64,000 nucleotides of DNA from Candidatus Contubernalis alkalaceticus (GCF_022558445.1 NZ_CP054699.1:3054001-3118000); one strand, 5' to 3'. Counted from the stretch's first letter, positions 26,699 through 36,840 are shown. Numbers and translations are program-made. Notes: a model not told the origin generated them from the sequence alone.

Positions 26699-26718
26699 TA
26701 TTCTTTCCATCCACCTCC

Positions 26719-27249
26719 TTACATTTTCTCTACTTGATCATAGTTCAGTTCCACAGGCGTCTCTCGGCCAAACATAGAAACCAGAACTTTGAGCTTCTGT
26801 TTATCATTATATACTTCCTTTACTACCGCAATAAAATTAGCAAAAGGACCCTCAATCACCCTGATCTGTTCCCCGGCATCAAAGCGGGCTCTGCTTCTGG
26901 GCTCAACTTCGCCCATCTGCTTTAATATTTGCTGCACTTCAGCTGCCGCCAAAGGTACGGGCTTGGATCCCGGGCCTACAAAACCAGTTACCCCTGGAGT
27001 ATTACGCACCACATACCATGAATCGTCTTCCATAATCATCTCTACCAGTACATAACCAGGGAAAACCTTTCTCATGATAGATTTGCGCTTTCCGTCTTTA
27101 ATTTCAATTTCTTTTTCCATGGGCACCAGAACTCTAAATATCTTGTTCTGCATTTCCATGGAATCCACCCGTTTTTCCAGGTTTGTCATTACCTTATTTT
27201 CATAACCGGCGTATGTATGTACTACATACCATTGTTTTTCAATTTCCAT
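26719..27249 (-). CDS. nusG: Transcription termination/antitermination protein NusG
   Basis: Binds RNA polymerase and modulates pausing and Rho action. The 176-residue product has the NGN domain ([15 protein letters not shown] ... FPGYVLVEM) and the KOW motif ([14 protein letters not shown], near residue 125). Between secE and rplK, as in most bacteria. Confidence 0.97.
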   Translation of the reverse strand: MEIEKQWYVVHTYAGYENKVMTNLEKRVDSMEMQNKIFRVLVPMEKEIEIKDGKRKSIMRKVFPGYVLVEMIMEDDSWYVVRNTPGVTGFVGPGSKPVPLAAAEVQQILKQMGEVEPRSRARFDAGEQIRVIEGPFANFIAVVKEVYNDKQKLKVLVSMFGRETPVELNYDQVEKM

Positions 27250-27283
27250 AATTACAGTTCCTAAAATACCTTTCCCTCCTTGA

Positions 27284-27505
27284 TCATTGGATTACCAACC
27301 TCAACAATGCATTAAAACCGGTATCCAAAAACCAAAAAAATACTCCAACAGAAGCTATTGCAATGAAAACGATTACGGTAAAAACCGTAAGCTCCTTGCG
27401 GGTTGGCCAATGAACTTTCTTCATTTCAACCTTGACATCTTTAAAGTGCTTGTTTATCTTTTGAATGCCCTTTACTTCTTTTTTGGTTTTAGCTGGAGCA
27501 CCCAT
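27284..27505 (-). CDS. secE: Preprotein translocase subunit SecE
   Basis: Essential clamp of the SecYEG channel. The 73-residue single-span form is typical of Gram-positives: amphipathic helix VKVEMKKVHWPTRKELT followed by one membrane helix VFTVIVFIAIASVGVFFWFL. Confidence 0.96.
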   Translation of the reverse strand: MGAPAKTKKEVKGIQKINKHFKDVKVEMKKVHWPTRKELTVFTVIVFIAIASVGVFFWFLDTGFNALLRLVIQ

Positions 27506-27544
27506 AACTTCACATCCTTTAATCTGACTTTAGCTGAACAAGCT

Positions 27545-27694
27545 CTATCGGGTCTCCCGGTGCAAGGTATGCTTGTCACAGAAACGACAGTATTTATTCA
27601 TTTCCATTCTGTCAGGATTAGACCTCTTATTCTTCATACTGTTATAATTTCTCTGTTTACATTCCGTACAAGCCAAAATTATTTTTACTCGCAT
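27545..27694 (-). CDS. rpmG: 50S ribosomal protein L33
   Basis: A 49-residue protein: [17 protein letters not shown], then [20 protein letters not shown] and a basic end. The two CxxC pairs show the zinc-binding (C+) form. GGGGGTG lies upstream of the ATG. It begins the rpmG-secE-nusG transcript, 39 bases before secE. Confidence 0.96.
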   Translation of the reverse strand: MRVKIILACTECKQRNYNSMKNKRSNPDRMEMNKYCRFCDKHTLHRETR

Positions 27695-27772
27695 TTTGCA
27701 CACCCCCAGGATTATAGCTAAATTAGACTTTATCTTTGGTATTTATTAAACTTAAAGTTCGTCACTCTATCA

Positions 27773-27801
27773 AATCTACCACAATTTATAGGGAATGTCA
27801 A
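27773..27801 (-). promoter_or_regulatory. Promoter of rpmG-secE-nusG
   Basis: TTGACA (27796-27801) and TAGATT (27773-27778) on the minus strand are 17 bases apart, about 80 bases upstream of rpmG. The remaining 27802-28018 is AT-rich and I see no gene in it. Confidence 0.75.
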
Positions 27802-28019
27802 CATTTTGGCCTTCAATCTTTACCGGGCAAAACACTGATAATACTGGCTTTTTGGTAAGTTGGTTTAGCAATGTGAGGTGTAATTACTTAGTATGTTAAT
27901 TATTGTAAATTTTATACTGTATTGATGTAATTATTTTACTAAATTTTTCAAGCCAGGATAAATTGAGATTAGATATGGACAAAAAGAAATCAAAATAAAA
28001 AAACTACCCTACAAAAAGA

Positions 28020-28052
28020 AAAAGCCTGATAGTAACGTTACCAAGCCTTTAT
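28020..28052 (-). terminator. Terminator of the tRNA cluster
   Basis: Just past the last tRNA, AAAGGCTTGGTAAC can pair with GTTACTATCAGGCTTT with bulges, built on the palindrome GTAACGTTAC, followed by TTTTTCTTTTT on the minus strand. Confidence 0.65.
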
Positions 28053-28055
28053 ATG

Positions 28056-28132
28056 TGGTAGCGGCGCAGGGACTTGAACCCCGGACACTACGGGTATGAA
28101 CCGTATGCTCTGACCACCTGAGCTACGCCGCC
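28056..28132 (-). tRNA. tRNA-Met(CAT), elongator
   Basis: A 77-base cloverleaf starting GGCGGCGTAGCTCAG, anticodon loop with CAT (GGTTCATACCC), T-arm GGTTCAAGTCC and encoded CCA. The base-paired position 1 distinguishes it from the initiator at 28223. Last of six tRNAs in the cluster. Confidence 0.96.
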
Positions 28133-28136
28133 ATAT

Positions 28137-28212
28137 TGGAGCTCACGACCGGACTTGAACCGGTGACCTTATCCTTACCAAGGATACGCTCCACCTCCTG
28201 AGCTACGTGAGC
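28137..28212 (-). tRNA. tRNA-Thr(GGT)
   Basis: A 76-base cloverleaf: acceptor GCTCACG/CGTGAGC, anticodon loop TTGGTAA (GGT), T-arm GGTTCAAGTCC, encoded CCA. Reads ACC and ACU. Confidence 0.96.
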
Positions 28213-28221
28213 TTAAATTTT

Positions 28222-28299
<78 letters not shown>

Positions 28300-28332
28300 T
28301 TGTTAAAATTGTATTATAGCCAGGACATATCC

Positions 28333-28406
28333 TGGAGCGGGTGATGGGAATCGAACCCACGCGACTGGCTTGGGAAGCCAGGGCTCTGCCATTGAGCTAC
28401 ACCCGC
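28333..28406 (-). tRNA. tRNA-Gly(CCC)
   Basis: A 74-base cloverleaf: GCGGGTGTAGCTCAATGG, anticodon stem CTGGC/GCCAG around loop TTCCCAA (CCC), T-arm GGTTCGATTCC, encoded CCA. Reads GGG. Confidence 0.95.
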
Positions 28407-28419
28407 AAAAATGTCATTA

Positions 28420-28505
28420 TGGTGGAGAGAGGAGGATTCGAACCTCCGAAGGCGCTGCCAACAGATTTACAGTCTGCCCCCTTTGGCCAACTTGGGTATC
28501 TCTCC
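28420..28505 (-). tRNA. tRNA-Tyr(GTA)
   Basis: An 86-base class II tRNA with a long variable arm: GGAGAGATACCCAAG, anticodon GTA in ACTGTAAATC, T-arm GGTTCGAATCC, encoded CCA. Confidence 0.96.
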
Positions 28506-28540
28506 ATATTTTAAACTGTTCTATTAAAGTTAATCTTCCT

Positions 28541-28615
28541 TGGAGCCGACGATGGGACTCGAACCCGCAACCTGCTGATTACAAGTCAGCTGCTCTTCCA
28601 TTGAGCTACGTCGGC
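28541..28615 (-). tRNA. tRNA-Thr(TGT)
   Basis: A 75-base cloverleaf: GCCGACGTAGCTCAATGG, anticodon stem GCTGA/TCAGC around CTTGTAA (TGT), T-arm GGTTCGAGTCC, encoded CCA. First tRNA after sigH; two Thr isoacceptors are in this cluster. Confidence 0.95.
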
Positions 28616-28669
28616 CAATCGCAACATTTTAAATTATACAAGGTATCAAATGAAAAGTCAAGTCCTCTT

Positions 28670-29320
28670 TTAACTTTCTCGAATTTCCAAATATTTTTCA
28701 AGTTTTCTTTTGACTCTCTGCAGTGCGTTGTCTATAGATTTCACATGCCTTCTCAGTTCTACAGCAATCTCCTGATATGATTTACCCTCCAGGTAAAGCA
28801 TCAAAACCTTCCATTCCAGGTCGCTCAGGATCTCCCCCATCTTAAACTCGATATCATCGTATTCTTCCCTGTTAATCATCAGCTCTTCCGGGTCAGTGAT
28901 TTTTGCCCCGGACAAAATATCCAGAAGAGTTCTATCTGAATCCTCGTCATAAATAGGCTTGTTCAAGGATACATATGAATTAAGAGGTATGTGTTTTTGC
29001 CGGGTAGCCGTCTTAATAGCCGTGATTATCTGCCGGGTAATGCAAAGCTCTGCAAAAGCCCGGAAAGACGACAGCTTGTCCCCTTTAAAATCGCGAATTG
29101 CTTTGTATAGCCCAATCATTCCTTCTTGTATAATATCTTCCCGATCAGCGCCAATTAAAAAGTATGACCTTGCTTTAGCTTTGACAAAATTCTTGTACTT
29201 GTTAATCAAGTATTCTAAAGCGACCGAACTTCCTTCCTTTGCCTCCTCGGCAATTTCCTCGTCGGTCTTGTAATCATACTCCAAAACCACCTCACGGATA
29301 TCTTGTTGGGCATTTGACAT
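28670..29320 (-). CDS. sigH: RNA polymerase sigma factor SigH
   Basis: Sigma-H of spore formers directs early stationary-phase and sporulation genes. The 216-residue product has region 2 (GADREDIIQEGMIGLYKAIRDF and SSFRAFAELCITRQIITAIKTA) and region 4 (LEGKSYQEIAVELRRHVKSIDNALQRVKRKL). GGAGG precedes the ATG. The place between yacP and the tRNA/rpmG-secE-nusG block is as in Bacillus and most Clostridia. Confidence 0.96.
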   Translation of the reverse strand: MSNAQQDIREVVLEYDYKTDEEIAEEAKEGSSVALEYLINKYKNFVKAKARSYFLIGADREDIIQEGMIGLYKAIRDFKGDKLSSFRAFAELCITRQIITAIKTATRQKHIPLNSYVSLNKPIYDEDSDRTLLDILSGAKITDPEELMINREEYDDIEFKMGEILSDLEWKVLMLYLEGKSYQEIAVELRRHVKSIDNALQRVKRKLEKYLEIRES

Positions 29321-29404
29321 AGCCTCGCCTCCATTTTTTTTGGGGATATGGCAGTTACAAAATAATTATAACTTAATCCCTTGTTAATCGTCAAGGTCTT
29401 AAAT

Positions 29405-29920
29405 TCACTTACCTCGACGCCACTGTTCCAGTTTCTCTTTAACCTCTTTTTTAAGAAGCTTATCCAGAGGATTTCTAGTTGACAAAAAAATGTTTTCAGT
29501 ATAGTTTATGCTGATATCCTGCTTAACTAAATCCAAAAAGCTCTTTAACTCCGAAGGCGTAATCCTGTTGGCCCCTCGACTAAAGATGGTCTGCTGTTCT
29601 GTCTGGTCTGAAGTAGCTACCCATATATTTATATTAGAGCTCCCTTTAAAATTATGCGTAATTCTTTCAATAACATTGTCCGCTCTTTCACCTTCTCGGG
29701 TATATATAACCTCTATAATATCCACCATCTCCCGGCTCTCTGTTCCGCCAGGTACCAGGTGAGCATCAAAAACTACTGTGAGTTTGTCCCACATATCATT
29801 GAATTGAGAAAGATTATAAATCAACCTGTATCGGGCAAAATCCATATCCTCCACAGCCAGTTCACGCAGCTCTTGCCAGGAATTGATAATATTATATCCA
29901 TCAATAATTAAATATTCCAA
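29405..29920 (-). CDS. yacP: NYN-domain endoribonuclease (YacP/Rae1 family)
   Basis: A PIN-like RNase; Bacillus Rae1 cleaves mRNA in the ribosomal A site. The 171-residue product has the conserved acidic residues in YLIIDGYNIINSW, VVFDAHLVPGG and ADNVIERI, and a basic C-terminal tail. It starts at TTG, 8 nt after AAGGAG. Between rlmB and sigH in the conserved order. Confidence 0.93.
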   Translation of the reverse strand: MEYLIIDGYNIINSWQELRELAVEDMDFARYRLIYNLSQFNDMWDKLTVVFDAHLVPGGTESREMVDIIEVIYTREGERADNVIERITHNFKGSSNINIWVATSDQTEQQTIFSRGANRITPSELKSFLDLVKQDISINYTENIFLSTRNPLDKLLKKEVKEKLEQWRRGK

Positions 29921-29947
29921 AACATTTTCTCCTTCAAAAGGGACTGC

Positions 29948-30688
29948 CTAATTTCCCCTCTGCCTGAGCACTTCATACATCAGTACCGCACCTGCTGCCG
30001 AAGCATTCAGTGAATTTATTTTCCCCCTCATGGGTATATTTACCAGGTAATCACATTTTTCTTTCAGCAGGCGGCTGATTCCCTTACCTTCACTGCCCAA
30101 CACCAAAGCCAATGGAATGCGGTAATCCACCCTATGATAAATTTTAGATCCTGAAGCATCAGTACCGAATATCCAAAATCCCTTTTTCTTCAGCTGCTCC
30201 ACCAAAGAATTCAAATTTTTTTCCAAAGCAATGGGTATATAAGAAGCAGCGCCGGCGGATGCCTTGAAAACAGCAGAAGTAACCTGAGCAGAACGGCGGG
30301 AGGGAATCACCACCCCGTGGGCACCCACAGCCTCTGCGGTACGAATAATAGCCCCCAGGTTTTGTGGGTCTTGAATCTGATCTAAAAGAACCAAAAAGGG
30401 CTTCTCTTCTGTTTTCTCAAGCCTGGATAAAATACTCTCCAGAGCAGTATAGCGGAACTCATATCCCAGAGCTATTACCCCCTGGTGATTCAAATCAGGA
30501 GCCAGACTGTCCAAATGTTTCCGGTCTTTCCGCTCCACATTAAAACCCTGGCTGTGAGCCAGCTTTTCTATCTCACTTATCACTGTTCCAGTTATTCCAG
30601 AAGCCAGCAGCACTTTTTTCAAAACCCCTCCTGCCCGCAGAAGTTCCAGCACCGGCTGCCGTCCTACAATTAAATCCAAATTATTCAT
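29948..30688 (-). CDS. rlmB: 23S rRNA (guanosine-2'-O)-methyltransferase RlmB
   Basis: TrmH-family SPOUT enzyme that methylates a guanosine in 23S rRNA. The 246-residue product has the substrate-binding N domain (IVGRQPVLELLRAG), the knotted domain with NLGAIIRTAEAVGAHGVVIP, LVLGSEGKGISRL and the C-terminal IPMRGKINSLNASAAGAVLMYE. The ribosome site is weak (AGGTTGTG). Upstream a dispersed repeat element separates it from korB. Confidence 0.95.
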   Translation of the reverse strand: MNNLDLIVGRQPVLELLRAGGVLKKVLLASGITGTVISEIEKLAHSQGFNVERKDRKHLDSLAPDLNHQGVIALGYEFRYTALESILSRLEKTEEKPFLVLLDQIQDPQNLGAIIRTAEAVGAHGVVIPSRRSAQVTSAVFKASAGAASYIPIALEKNLNSLVEQLKKKGFWIFGTDASGSKIYHRVDYRIPLALVLGSEGKGISRLLKEKCDYLVNIPMRGKINSLNASAAGAVLMYEVLRQRGN

Positions 30689-30710
30689 AAAATTAGCACA
30701 ACCTGTTTGA

Positions 30711-30836
30711 TTTTTCTCTTTTTTTTAGGGTATAAGACCCCCACCTCTAAGCGTTAGCGTAGGTGAGGCTTATAATCAGGTGGAGTAGAATCTCAACTGA
30801 TTCCCCGATGTTTCAGCTTGCTGAAACGAGTTCACT
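30711..30836 (+). repeat. Three-hairpin dispersed element, copy 4
   Basis: Good copy: CTC plus T-run, AGGGTATAAGACCCCC, hairpin CCACCTCTAAGCG...AGGTGAGG, GGTGGAGTAGAATCTC, GTTTCAGCTTGCTGAAAC and GAGTTCACT. It lies in the gap between rlmB and korB. The rest of that gap (30837-30941) is AT-rich without features. Confidence 0.92.
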
Positions 30837-30941
30837 GTTTATCCATCAATAGTATTACCTATTAATATAACATTAAAAGATGAAAAAAACTAACATTATT
30901 CGAAATATTTCAAAACTATTTACAAATAACCCCTTAAACTT

Positions 30942-31805
30942 TTACATAAATTCCTCCTGCAGGTGGGCCAGGGTGTTGGGGTCAAAGTGACGATAGGCCA
31001 ATGGTTCTTTGCCCCATTTTCCCTGAAGAGCCGGAATCTGTGACTCAAAGGTAGGGGTGGGAACCTCATAAAAGATACCAATGGGAATCTTCTCTCCCCA
31101 TTTACGGGCTAACCGCTGGGCTGCCTCAATATCCGTAGGTTCATGGTTTTTGAGTATCTCAACCCGCTTTTTATACCAGGCAAAGGTGTTCAGCTTATTA
31201 AAGGAAACACAGGGCTGCAGGATATCCACCAGTGCATAACCGGGGAAGCTCAGGGCTGCCTTCATCAGCTGCTTTAAATGTTCTTTTTCCCCACTAAATC
31301 CCCGGGCCACAAAACCGGCCCCCAGGGTCAGAGCCAGGGAAAGGGGATTAAAGGGAGAGAGGATTACTCCTGCCGCCTGTACCTTGGTCTTCATTCCCGG
31401 GTCGCTGGTGGGACTGGCCTGCCCCTTGGTCAGTCCATAAACCTGGTTATTGTGAACAAAATGGGCGATATCCGGGTTTCGACGGATGGTATGAAGAAAA
31501 TGGTTTCCCCCTTCCCCATAGGTATCTCCATCCCCGGATTGGACGATAACTTTCAGGGAGGAATTTGCGATTCGAGCCCCCACCGCCGGGGGCAGTGCCC
31601 GGCCATGCAGGCCGTTAAAACCGTTCACCCTTACATAATGGGGGATTTTAGCCGCCTGGCCGATACCGGAACAAAGCAGAACCTGGTGAGGGGAAAGTTC
31701 CAGCTCCGCCAATGTTTCCTGCAAAACCTCCAATATGGCAAAGTTTCCACAGCCGGGACACCAGGCAATTTCCTGGTCCGTGATAAAACAATTAGAACTA
31801 AACAT
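30942..31805 (-). CDS. korB: 2-oxoacid:ferredoxin oxidoreductase, beta subunit
   Basis: Thiamine-diphosphate subunit that oxidatively decarboxylates 2-oxoacids (probably 2-oxoglutarate or a related acid) to acyl-CoA with ferredoxin. The 287-residue product has the ThDP-binding GDGDTYGEGGNHF and the family start AWCPGCGNFAILEVLQE. The ATG at 31805 follows AGGAGGTGGAGAAG and lies 8 bases inside korA, so translation is coupled. Substrate specificity is not readable. Confidence 0.93.
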   Translation of the reverse strand: MFSSNCFITDQEIAWCPGCGNFAILEVLQETLAELELSPHQVLLCSGIGQAAKIPHYVRVNGFNGLHGRALPPAVGARIANSSLKVIVQSGDGDTYGEGGNHFLHTIRRNPDIAHFVHNNQVYGLTKGQASPTSDPGMKTKVQAAGVILSPFNPLSLALTLGAGFVARGFSGEKEHLKQLMKAALSFPGYALVDILQPCVSFNKLNTFAWYKKRVEILKNHEPTDIEAAQRLARKWGEKIPIGIFYEVPTPTFESQIPALQGKWGKEPLAYRHFDPNTLAHLQEEFM

Positions 31806-33495
31806 TCTTCTCCACCTCCTGAAGAATTTCATCAACCATAAAGGGCCGCCCATCATATTTCAATATCTTGTGATCCACCTCATACCCAATTTCCCGCCGG
31901 AGCAGGGATGCAAATTGGCCGGTGGCATTGTTTTCTACACAAAAACTTTTTCGCACCGAGGGAATAATCTGGGATACAGTTTTAACCGGCAGAGGCCAAA
32001 GGTCGCTGAAGTGAAGAGAAGCAGCCTTCCTCCCCCGGGCTTCCAAAGCATCCACCGCTTCCCTCAGAGACCCATAGGTAGAACCCCAACCCAGTAAGAG
32101 GATGTCCGGTTCTCCATGGCCGTACAAGACCGGCTCCTCCATTTCAGAGGCCAGCCCCATTTGCTTTCGCAGGCGCTTTTCCACCATCTGCCTGCGGGTG
32201 TGAGCATCTTCGATGATATTTCCTTTTTCATCGTGTTCATCGCTGTCCGCCAGCACCACTTCTCCTGGAAACTGCCCCGGCAGAGCCCGGGGAGATATTC
32301 CATCATCAGTAATGCGGTACCGCCAATAAGGAATTACCAGGTCCTTTTGCTCCACCAGGTAACGCTCATAATTTAGCCTCTGGAAATCAAAGGGTTCTAT
32401 GGAGCAAGCCGTATCCGCAAAATTCTGGTCAGTGAGAAAGATCACCGGAAGCTGATACCTATCCGCCAGGTAAAAGGCCTTATTAAGCCGGTAAAAAGCG
32501 TCCTCCAGATGGGTGGCGCTTAAGATTGCCCGGGGGAACTCTCCGTGTCCCCCATGCATTACAAATTCCAGGTCCCCCTGCTCAGTCCGGGTAGGAAGTC
32601 CCGTAGCAGGGCCGGGGCGCATTCCCATAATGATTACCACCGGGGTTTCAGTCATTCCCGCCAGGGAAAGGCCCTCCACCATCAAAGCAAACCCGCCGCC
32701 GGAGGTACAGGTCATAGACCGGACTCCGGCAAAAGAAGCTCCCAGAATCATATTAATAGCGGCTATTTCATCCTCTGCCTGCTCCACCACCACACCATAC
32801 TGCTGTTTCCCTGCCAAATAGTTCATGATTCCCGTGGAGGGGGTCATGGGATAAGCCGAAAGGAAACGGCACCCGCTGGCCAGGGCAGACATGCCCAAGA
32901 CTTCGCTGCCGTCAATAAACAACCTCTTTCCCTCTGCTTCCTTCTCCGGCAGGGAAAAACATTGGGAACAGTGGTTGGAAGCCTCTGAATAGCCCTTTTT
33001 TAAGGCTGTGATATTTTTATCTACCATTCCCTCTTTATGGGCAAACATCTGCTCCAACAGTTCTTCTGCAGCGGTTAGATTCAATCCTAATAACAGCAGC
33101 ACTGCACCCACCGCTACAGTATTGGCCATAACAGCACTACCGGATTCTTTAGCCAACCCTTGAAGCCTCACGGCGATTCCCCGCTCTTCCTCTGAAGGTA
33201 GGGAAAAAGAATCAGGATCATAAACCACCCGGCTGCCCTCCGTAAGCCTCGAGCGGTGAACAGTGTAGGTCTCCTCATTTAAAGCCACTAAGATATCCGC
33301 ACTTTCCCCAATGCACCAGGGGGTTTTTGAAGCAATACGCAGGCGGGAAAAGTTGTGTCCCCCCCGCACCCGAGACATATAATCCCTGTGGGAGCAAAGG
33401 CCGTATCCTGACCGTACCAATACTTTAGATAAAAGAGCGGCCACCGTATCCACACCCTGGCCGGCAGCCCCTCCTATCAGAACATTAATTTCCAT
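31798..33495 (-). CDS. korA: 2-oxoacid:ferredoxin oxidoreductase, fused gamma-alpha subunit
   Basis: The 565-residue product fuses the gamma domain (residues about 1-185, beginning MEINVLIGGAAGQGVDT, with SRVRGGHNFSRLRI) to the alpha domain (about 200-565, GCRFLSAYPMTPSTGIM, EDEIAAINMILGASFAGVRSMTCTSGGG). The ATG at 33495 follows GGAGG; the open frame runs 180 bases further upstream into thyX but without similarity. A ferredoxin (delta) subunit is not encoded, which is normal for this two-gene form. The pair sits between thyX and rlmB, where many Clostridia have no such genes. Confidence 0.94.
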   Translation of the reverse strand: MEINVLIGGAAGQGVDTVAALLSKVLVRSGYGLCSHRDYMSRVRGGHNFSRLRIASKTPWCIGESADILVALNEETYTVHRSRLTEGSRVVYDPDSFSLPSEEERGIAVRLQGLAKESGSAVMANTVAVGAVLLLLGLNLTAAEELLEQMFAHKEGMVDKNITALKKGYSEASNHCSQCFSLPEKEAEGKRLFIDGSEVLGMSALASGCRFLSAYPMTPSTGIMNYLAGKQQYGVVVEQAEDEIAAINMILGASFAGVRSMTCTSGGGFALMVEGLSLAGMTETPVVIIMGMRPGPATGLPTRTEQGDLEFVMHGGHGEFPRAILSATHLEDAFYRLNKAFYLADRYQLPVIFLTDQNFADTACSIEPFDFQRLNYERYLVEQKDLVIPYWRYRITDDGISPRALPGQFPGEVVLADSDEHDEKGNIIEDAHTRRQMVEKRLRKQMGLASEMEEPVLYGHGEPDILLLGWGSTYGSLREAVDALEARGRKAASLHFSDLWPLPVKTVSQIIPSVRKSFCVENNATGQFASLLRREIGYEVDHKILKYDGRPFMVDEILQEVEKNV

Positions 33496-33509
33496 AAAAT
33501 CCTCCTGTT

Positions 33510-34283
33510 TTATAGGTTTTGAAACTTTTTCCTTACTTCCTCCCCGCTGCCGCAGGTCATCTGCTTCTCCGGACAGGCACCTTTTAGACAGGGAGGGCCA
33601 GCCTTGGCAAACAAAACAGGAGAAATTTGGCGAACCCTTTTCAGCATTTCTGTGGCCAGCTGTCGGATCTCCCACTGAGCCCGCTCACAGCACCGCTGGT
33701 GGAAAAAGTGATAAAGGGCCCGGGCATTCATGGTGAAAACCACCTTAGTTTCACAGGCATTGGGGAATATATATCGGGCATCCTCAATGGACATTTTTTC
33801 CGCGGCTCTTCGGGCCTGTTCTTCTTTCATTCCATTCTTCAGGAGGGCTTTTGTATGCCTGTCCAACAGCAGCTCCACCAGGAAATCGTATTCAACTTGA
33901 GCCTGTTCCATGGCCTGGATAAAACGCTGCCGGGCTTCAGGAATGGCTTCAATGGAAGGAGGTATAATATAATCAAACTGCTCCAGCTTAACATAACGCT
34001 GGGACTGCTGGGAATAAGAACATCCCACCCTATGCCTAACCAGCTGATGTGACATGGCCCGGCTCACCCCCTCCACCCCAAAGGTGAAAGAGACATGTTC
34101 AATAGGGGATTCATGTCCCATATCCATCAAAATTTTCAAAAACTTCTCCACATTTTCCGGGGTCAAGTTTCTATCAATCTCTTCTACCCCCACCCGGGAG
34201 TAGCAGAGCTTTGCCGCCGCAGCAATAGTTTTCTCCGGCTGGGGTGTAAAATTAATTAGGCTTACCTTAAGTTGGGATTTCAT
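33510..34283 (-). CDS. thyX: Flavin-dependent thymidylate synthase
   Basis: Makes dTMP from dUMP with FAD and methylene-tetrahydrofolate. The 257-residue product has the ThyX signature [15 protein letters not shown] and the downstream [22 protein letters not shown] Cys-containing tail [17 protein letters not shown] follows, as in other Firmicutes ThyX. The ATG at 34283 follows GGGAGGAG. Directly downstream of cysS and upstream of korA. Confidence 0.96.
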   Translation of the reverse strand: MKSQLKVSLINFTPQPEKTIAAAAKLCYSRVGVEEIDRNLTPENVEKFLKILMDMGHESPIEHVSFTFGVEGVSRAMSHQLVRHRVGCSYSQQSQRYVKLEQFDYIIPPSIEAIPEARQRFIQAMEQAQVEYDFLVELLLDRHTKALLKNGMKEEQARRAAEKMSIEDARYIFPNACETKVVFTMNARALYHFFHQRCCERAQWEIRQLATEMLKRVRQISPVLFAKAGPPCLKGACPEKQMTCGSGEEVRKKFQNL

Positions 34284-34376
34284 TAAACTCCTCCCTTTTA
34301 TATTATGAGCTGCAAGCAGTTTTTTTTGCATAAATTACCTATTTTGATCGCGCTCATATTGATCTTTAAACGTATT

Positions 34377-35786
34377 TTAGCTCTTTCTCTTCCACCTTAC
34401 CCCCTGGGGAGTATCCTCCAGCATAATCCCTTTAGACAGCAGTTCATCCCGCATGCTGTCCGCTGTGGCCCAGTCCTTATTTTTCCGGGCCTCCTGCCTC
34501 TTTTGAATCATTTCTTCAATCTCCGGGTCCAGAGCTTCCTTATGCTGGTCAGCAAAAAGGCCCAGCACACCCCCCAGTTCCCGGAAGGTATCTAGAATTT
34601 TGGTAATTACCCTTTTGTCTAATTTTTCTTCTTTAATATAGATATTGGCCTCCCGGGTCAGCTCAAAGAGGGCTGATAGAGCATCCGCCGTGTTGAAGTC
34701 ATCATCCATGGAATGGATAAATTTTTCCTTATACTCCTTCACCGCCCCCATCATCTTCAGATCTTTCTCTTCTAAAGAAAGTTCCTGGGCCCTGGCCTGG
34801 GATTCCTCCAGGGAGGAAAGCATGGTGCGAAGCCTTTCCAGCCCCCCTTTGGCCTGCTCCAACAGTTCAAAATTAAAATTTATGGGGCTCCGGTAGTGAG
34901 CGGAAAGCATGAAAAATCGAATTACCTGAGGGTCAACTTTCTTCTTCATTTCTCGGATAGTAAGAATGTTACCCAGGGACTTGGACATCTTCTGCTTATC
35001 TATGTTAAGATAACCTACATGCATCCAATAATTGGCAAAAGTCCTGCCGGTAGCCCCCTGGCTCTGGGCAGCTTCGTTTTCATGATGAGGAAATACCAGA
35101 TCCGGCCCCCCAGCGTGGATATCTAGCGTTTCCCCCAGATATTTCATAGACATAGCGGAACACTCGATATGCCAACCGGGCCGCCCTTTCCCCCAGGGGC
35201 TCTCCCAATAAGGCTCCCCCTCTTTGGCATTTTTCCAGAGGGCAAAATCCAGAGGATTCTTCTTCCGTTCATCCACTTCAACCCGGGATCCTGATTCCAA
35301 TTCCTCCAGGTTTTGCTGAGAAAGGCTTCCGTATTCTGTGAATGAGACCGTATCAAAATATACGTCCCCCTCCACCTCATAAGCAAGGCCCTTCTCCTCC
35401 AGCTTTTTTATTAGCTGAATAATTTCCTTCATATGATGCGTGGCCCTGGGATGATGGTCGGCTTTTTTTATCCCTAATGCCTCCGCATCCTCCAGGTAGG
35501 CGTCGATAAATTTTTCCGCCAGTTCTTCCATGGTGATGCCCATCTCATTGGCCCTTTTAATCATTTTATCCTCAACATCAGTAAAGTTCTGCACAAAGGT
35601 TACATTATACTCCCGGTATTCCAAATATCGCCTAATCACATCAAAAATCATAAACACCCGGGCATTTCCAATATGAAAATAATCATAAACGGTGGGGCCG
35701 CAGACATAAAACCCCACCTGCTTCCCATTTAAGGGGAGAAATTCCTCTTTTTTTCTGGTGGCAGTATTAAACAGCTTTATCGACAC
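34377..35786 (-). CDS. cysS: Cysteinyl-tRNA synthetase
   Basis: Class I synthetase of 469 residues. HIGH-type FHIGNAR and KMSKSLGN are intact; zinc ligands are visible in [19 protein letters not shown] and FPHHENE. The start is GTG at 35786, 8 nt after GGGG, within the last 20 bases of cysE. The pair is under the cysteine T-box. mrnC, which often follows cysS, is absent. Confidence 0.96.
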   Translation of the reverse strand: MSIKLFNTATRKKEEFLPLNGKQVGFYVCGPTVYDYFHIGNARVFMIFDVIRRYLEYREYNVTFVQNFTDVEDKMIKRANEMGITMEELAEKFIDAYLEDAEALGIKKADHHPRATHHMKEIIQLIKKLEEKGLAYEVEGDVYFDTVSFTEYGSLSQQNLEELESGSRVEVDERKKNPLDFALWKNAKEGEPYWESPWGKGRPGWHIECSAMSMKYLGETLDIHAGGPDLVFPHHENEAAQSQGATGRTFANYWMHVGYLNIDKQKMSKSLGNILTIREMKKKVDPQVIRFFMLSAHYRSPINFNFELLEQAKGGLERLRTMLSSLEESQARAQELSLEEKDLKMMGAVKEYKEKFIHSMDDDFNTADALSALFELTREANIYIKEEKLDKRVITKILDTFRELGGVLGLFADQHKEALDPEIEEMIQKRQEARKNKDWATADSMRDELLSKGIMLEDTPQGVRWKRKS

Positions 35787-36432
35787 GGTTACAACCCCTT
35801 TCCAAGCATTCCAGTTCATAACGAAGATCATCAATCTGCCGCTGCATACCCTTAAACTTTTCTAAAACCGGGTCAGGCAGCTTGTGATGGTCCAAATCTA
35901 TGTGGGGGACCCTTTCCCCATTGAAATTCACCACACGACCTGGCACCCCCACCACGGTGGTGTTTGGGGGAACGTTGGTGAGCACCACAGAGCCGCCCCC
36001 AACTTTCGCATTATCTCCTACTTCTACCGGGCCCAACACTTTGGCCCCGGCCCCTACCACCACATTACTTCCTATGGTAGGATGTCTTTTCCCCTTTTCC
36101 TTACCGGTGCCTCCCAGAGTTGTTCCCTGATATAGGGTCACGTTGTGACCAATTTCTGCCGTTTCCCCGATAACCACTCCCATCCCATGGTCTATAAAAA
36201 CTCCGTCACCGATTTTAGCACCCGGGTGAATTTCAATCCCCGTCAAAAAACGGTTCACCTGGGATAGCAAACGGGGTAGTATAACCATTTTCCTCTGGTA
36301 TAAAAAATGAGCAATACGGTGCAGCACAAGTGCATGCAGGCCGGGATAACACAAAACCACCTCTAAAATACTTTTAGCCGCCGGATCCCGGTCAAAAATA
36401 ACTTTAATGTCCCTTTTTAATCTAGACAACAT
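35767..36432 (-). CDS. cysE: Serine O-acetyltransferase
   Basis: First step of cysteine synthesis: acetylates serine to O-acetylserine. The 221-residue product has the N-terminal helical domain and the left-handed beta-helix of hexapeptide repeats ([16 protein letters not shown] ... [16 protein letters not shown] ... [25 protein letters not shown]). AAGGAGG precedes the ATG. First gene after the T-box, coupled to cysS. Confidence 0.97.
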   Translation of the reverse strand: MLSRLKRDIKVIFDRDPAAKSILEVVLCYPGLHALVLHRIAHFLYQRKMVILPRLLSQVNRFLTGIEIHPGAKIGDGVFIDHGMGVVIGETAEIGHNVTLYQGTTLGGTGKEKGKRHPTIGSNVVVGAGAKVLGPVEVGDNAKVGGGSVVLTNVPPNTTVVGVPGRVVNFNGERVPHIDLDHHKLPDPVLEKFKGMQRQIDDLRYELECLERGCNRVDKAV

Positions 36433-36549
36433 TTCTTAAAACCTCCTTAAAAAATAAAATTGTCAAGGGGACAGTTCTTCTGAAACATTTACAAGCCAAT
36501 TGTCACATAAAAGGTTCCAGCGCCCCAACAAAATTTAACGAAGAAAAAA

Positions 36550-36840
36550 AATAAAAAAACCGTCCTGTAATCATTACAAAGACGGATTGATTCCGCGGTT
36601 CCACTCTGTTTAGGTGATATTAAATTTACCACCCCTCTTGAACAAGATAACGGCCTTTAACCGGGGACCCATACGGAATCGCTTTCCTGGTCCCACTCAA
36701 GGGTGCATTTTCTGCTTCCTTTCCCCGAAATTCCTCTCAGCTCAGTCAAGAATTTCTCTCTGGTGTGGTTCCCGGAAACGTACTTCTCCCCATCATCACT
36801 TTTCCCTTTTATCCTTTGTTTCATTTATTATAACGATAAG
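36550..36840 (-). promoter_or_regulatory. Cysteine T-box leader of cysE-cysS
   Basis: On the minus strand the leader has GAGAAGTACG (AGTA region) and AGAGAG stem I features, the specifier TGC (plus-strand 36705-36707) in GAAAATGCACCC, the T-box AGAGTGGAACCGCGG (36593-36607) and a terminator CCGTC...GACGG followed by seven Ts (36554-36588). It should read uncharged tRNA-Cys. Confidence 0.93.

Noticed and set aside
26244-26777. 177-residue plus-strand frame opposite rplK
   Set aside because: It is antisense to a certain ribosomal protein gene, with no ribosome site or recognisable motif; a shadow frame.
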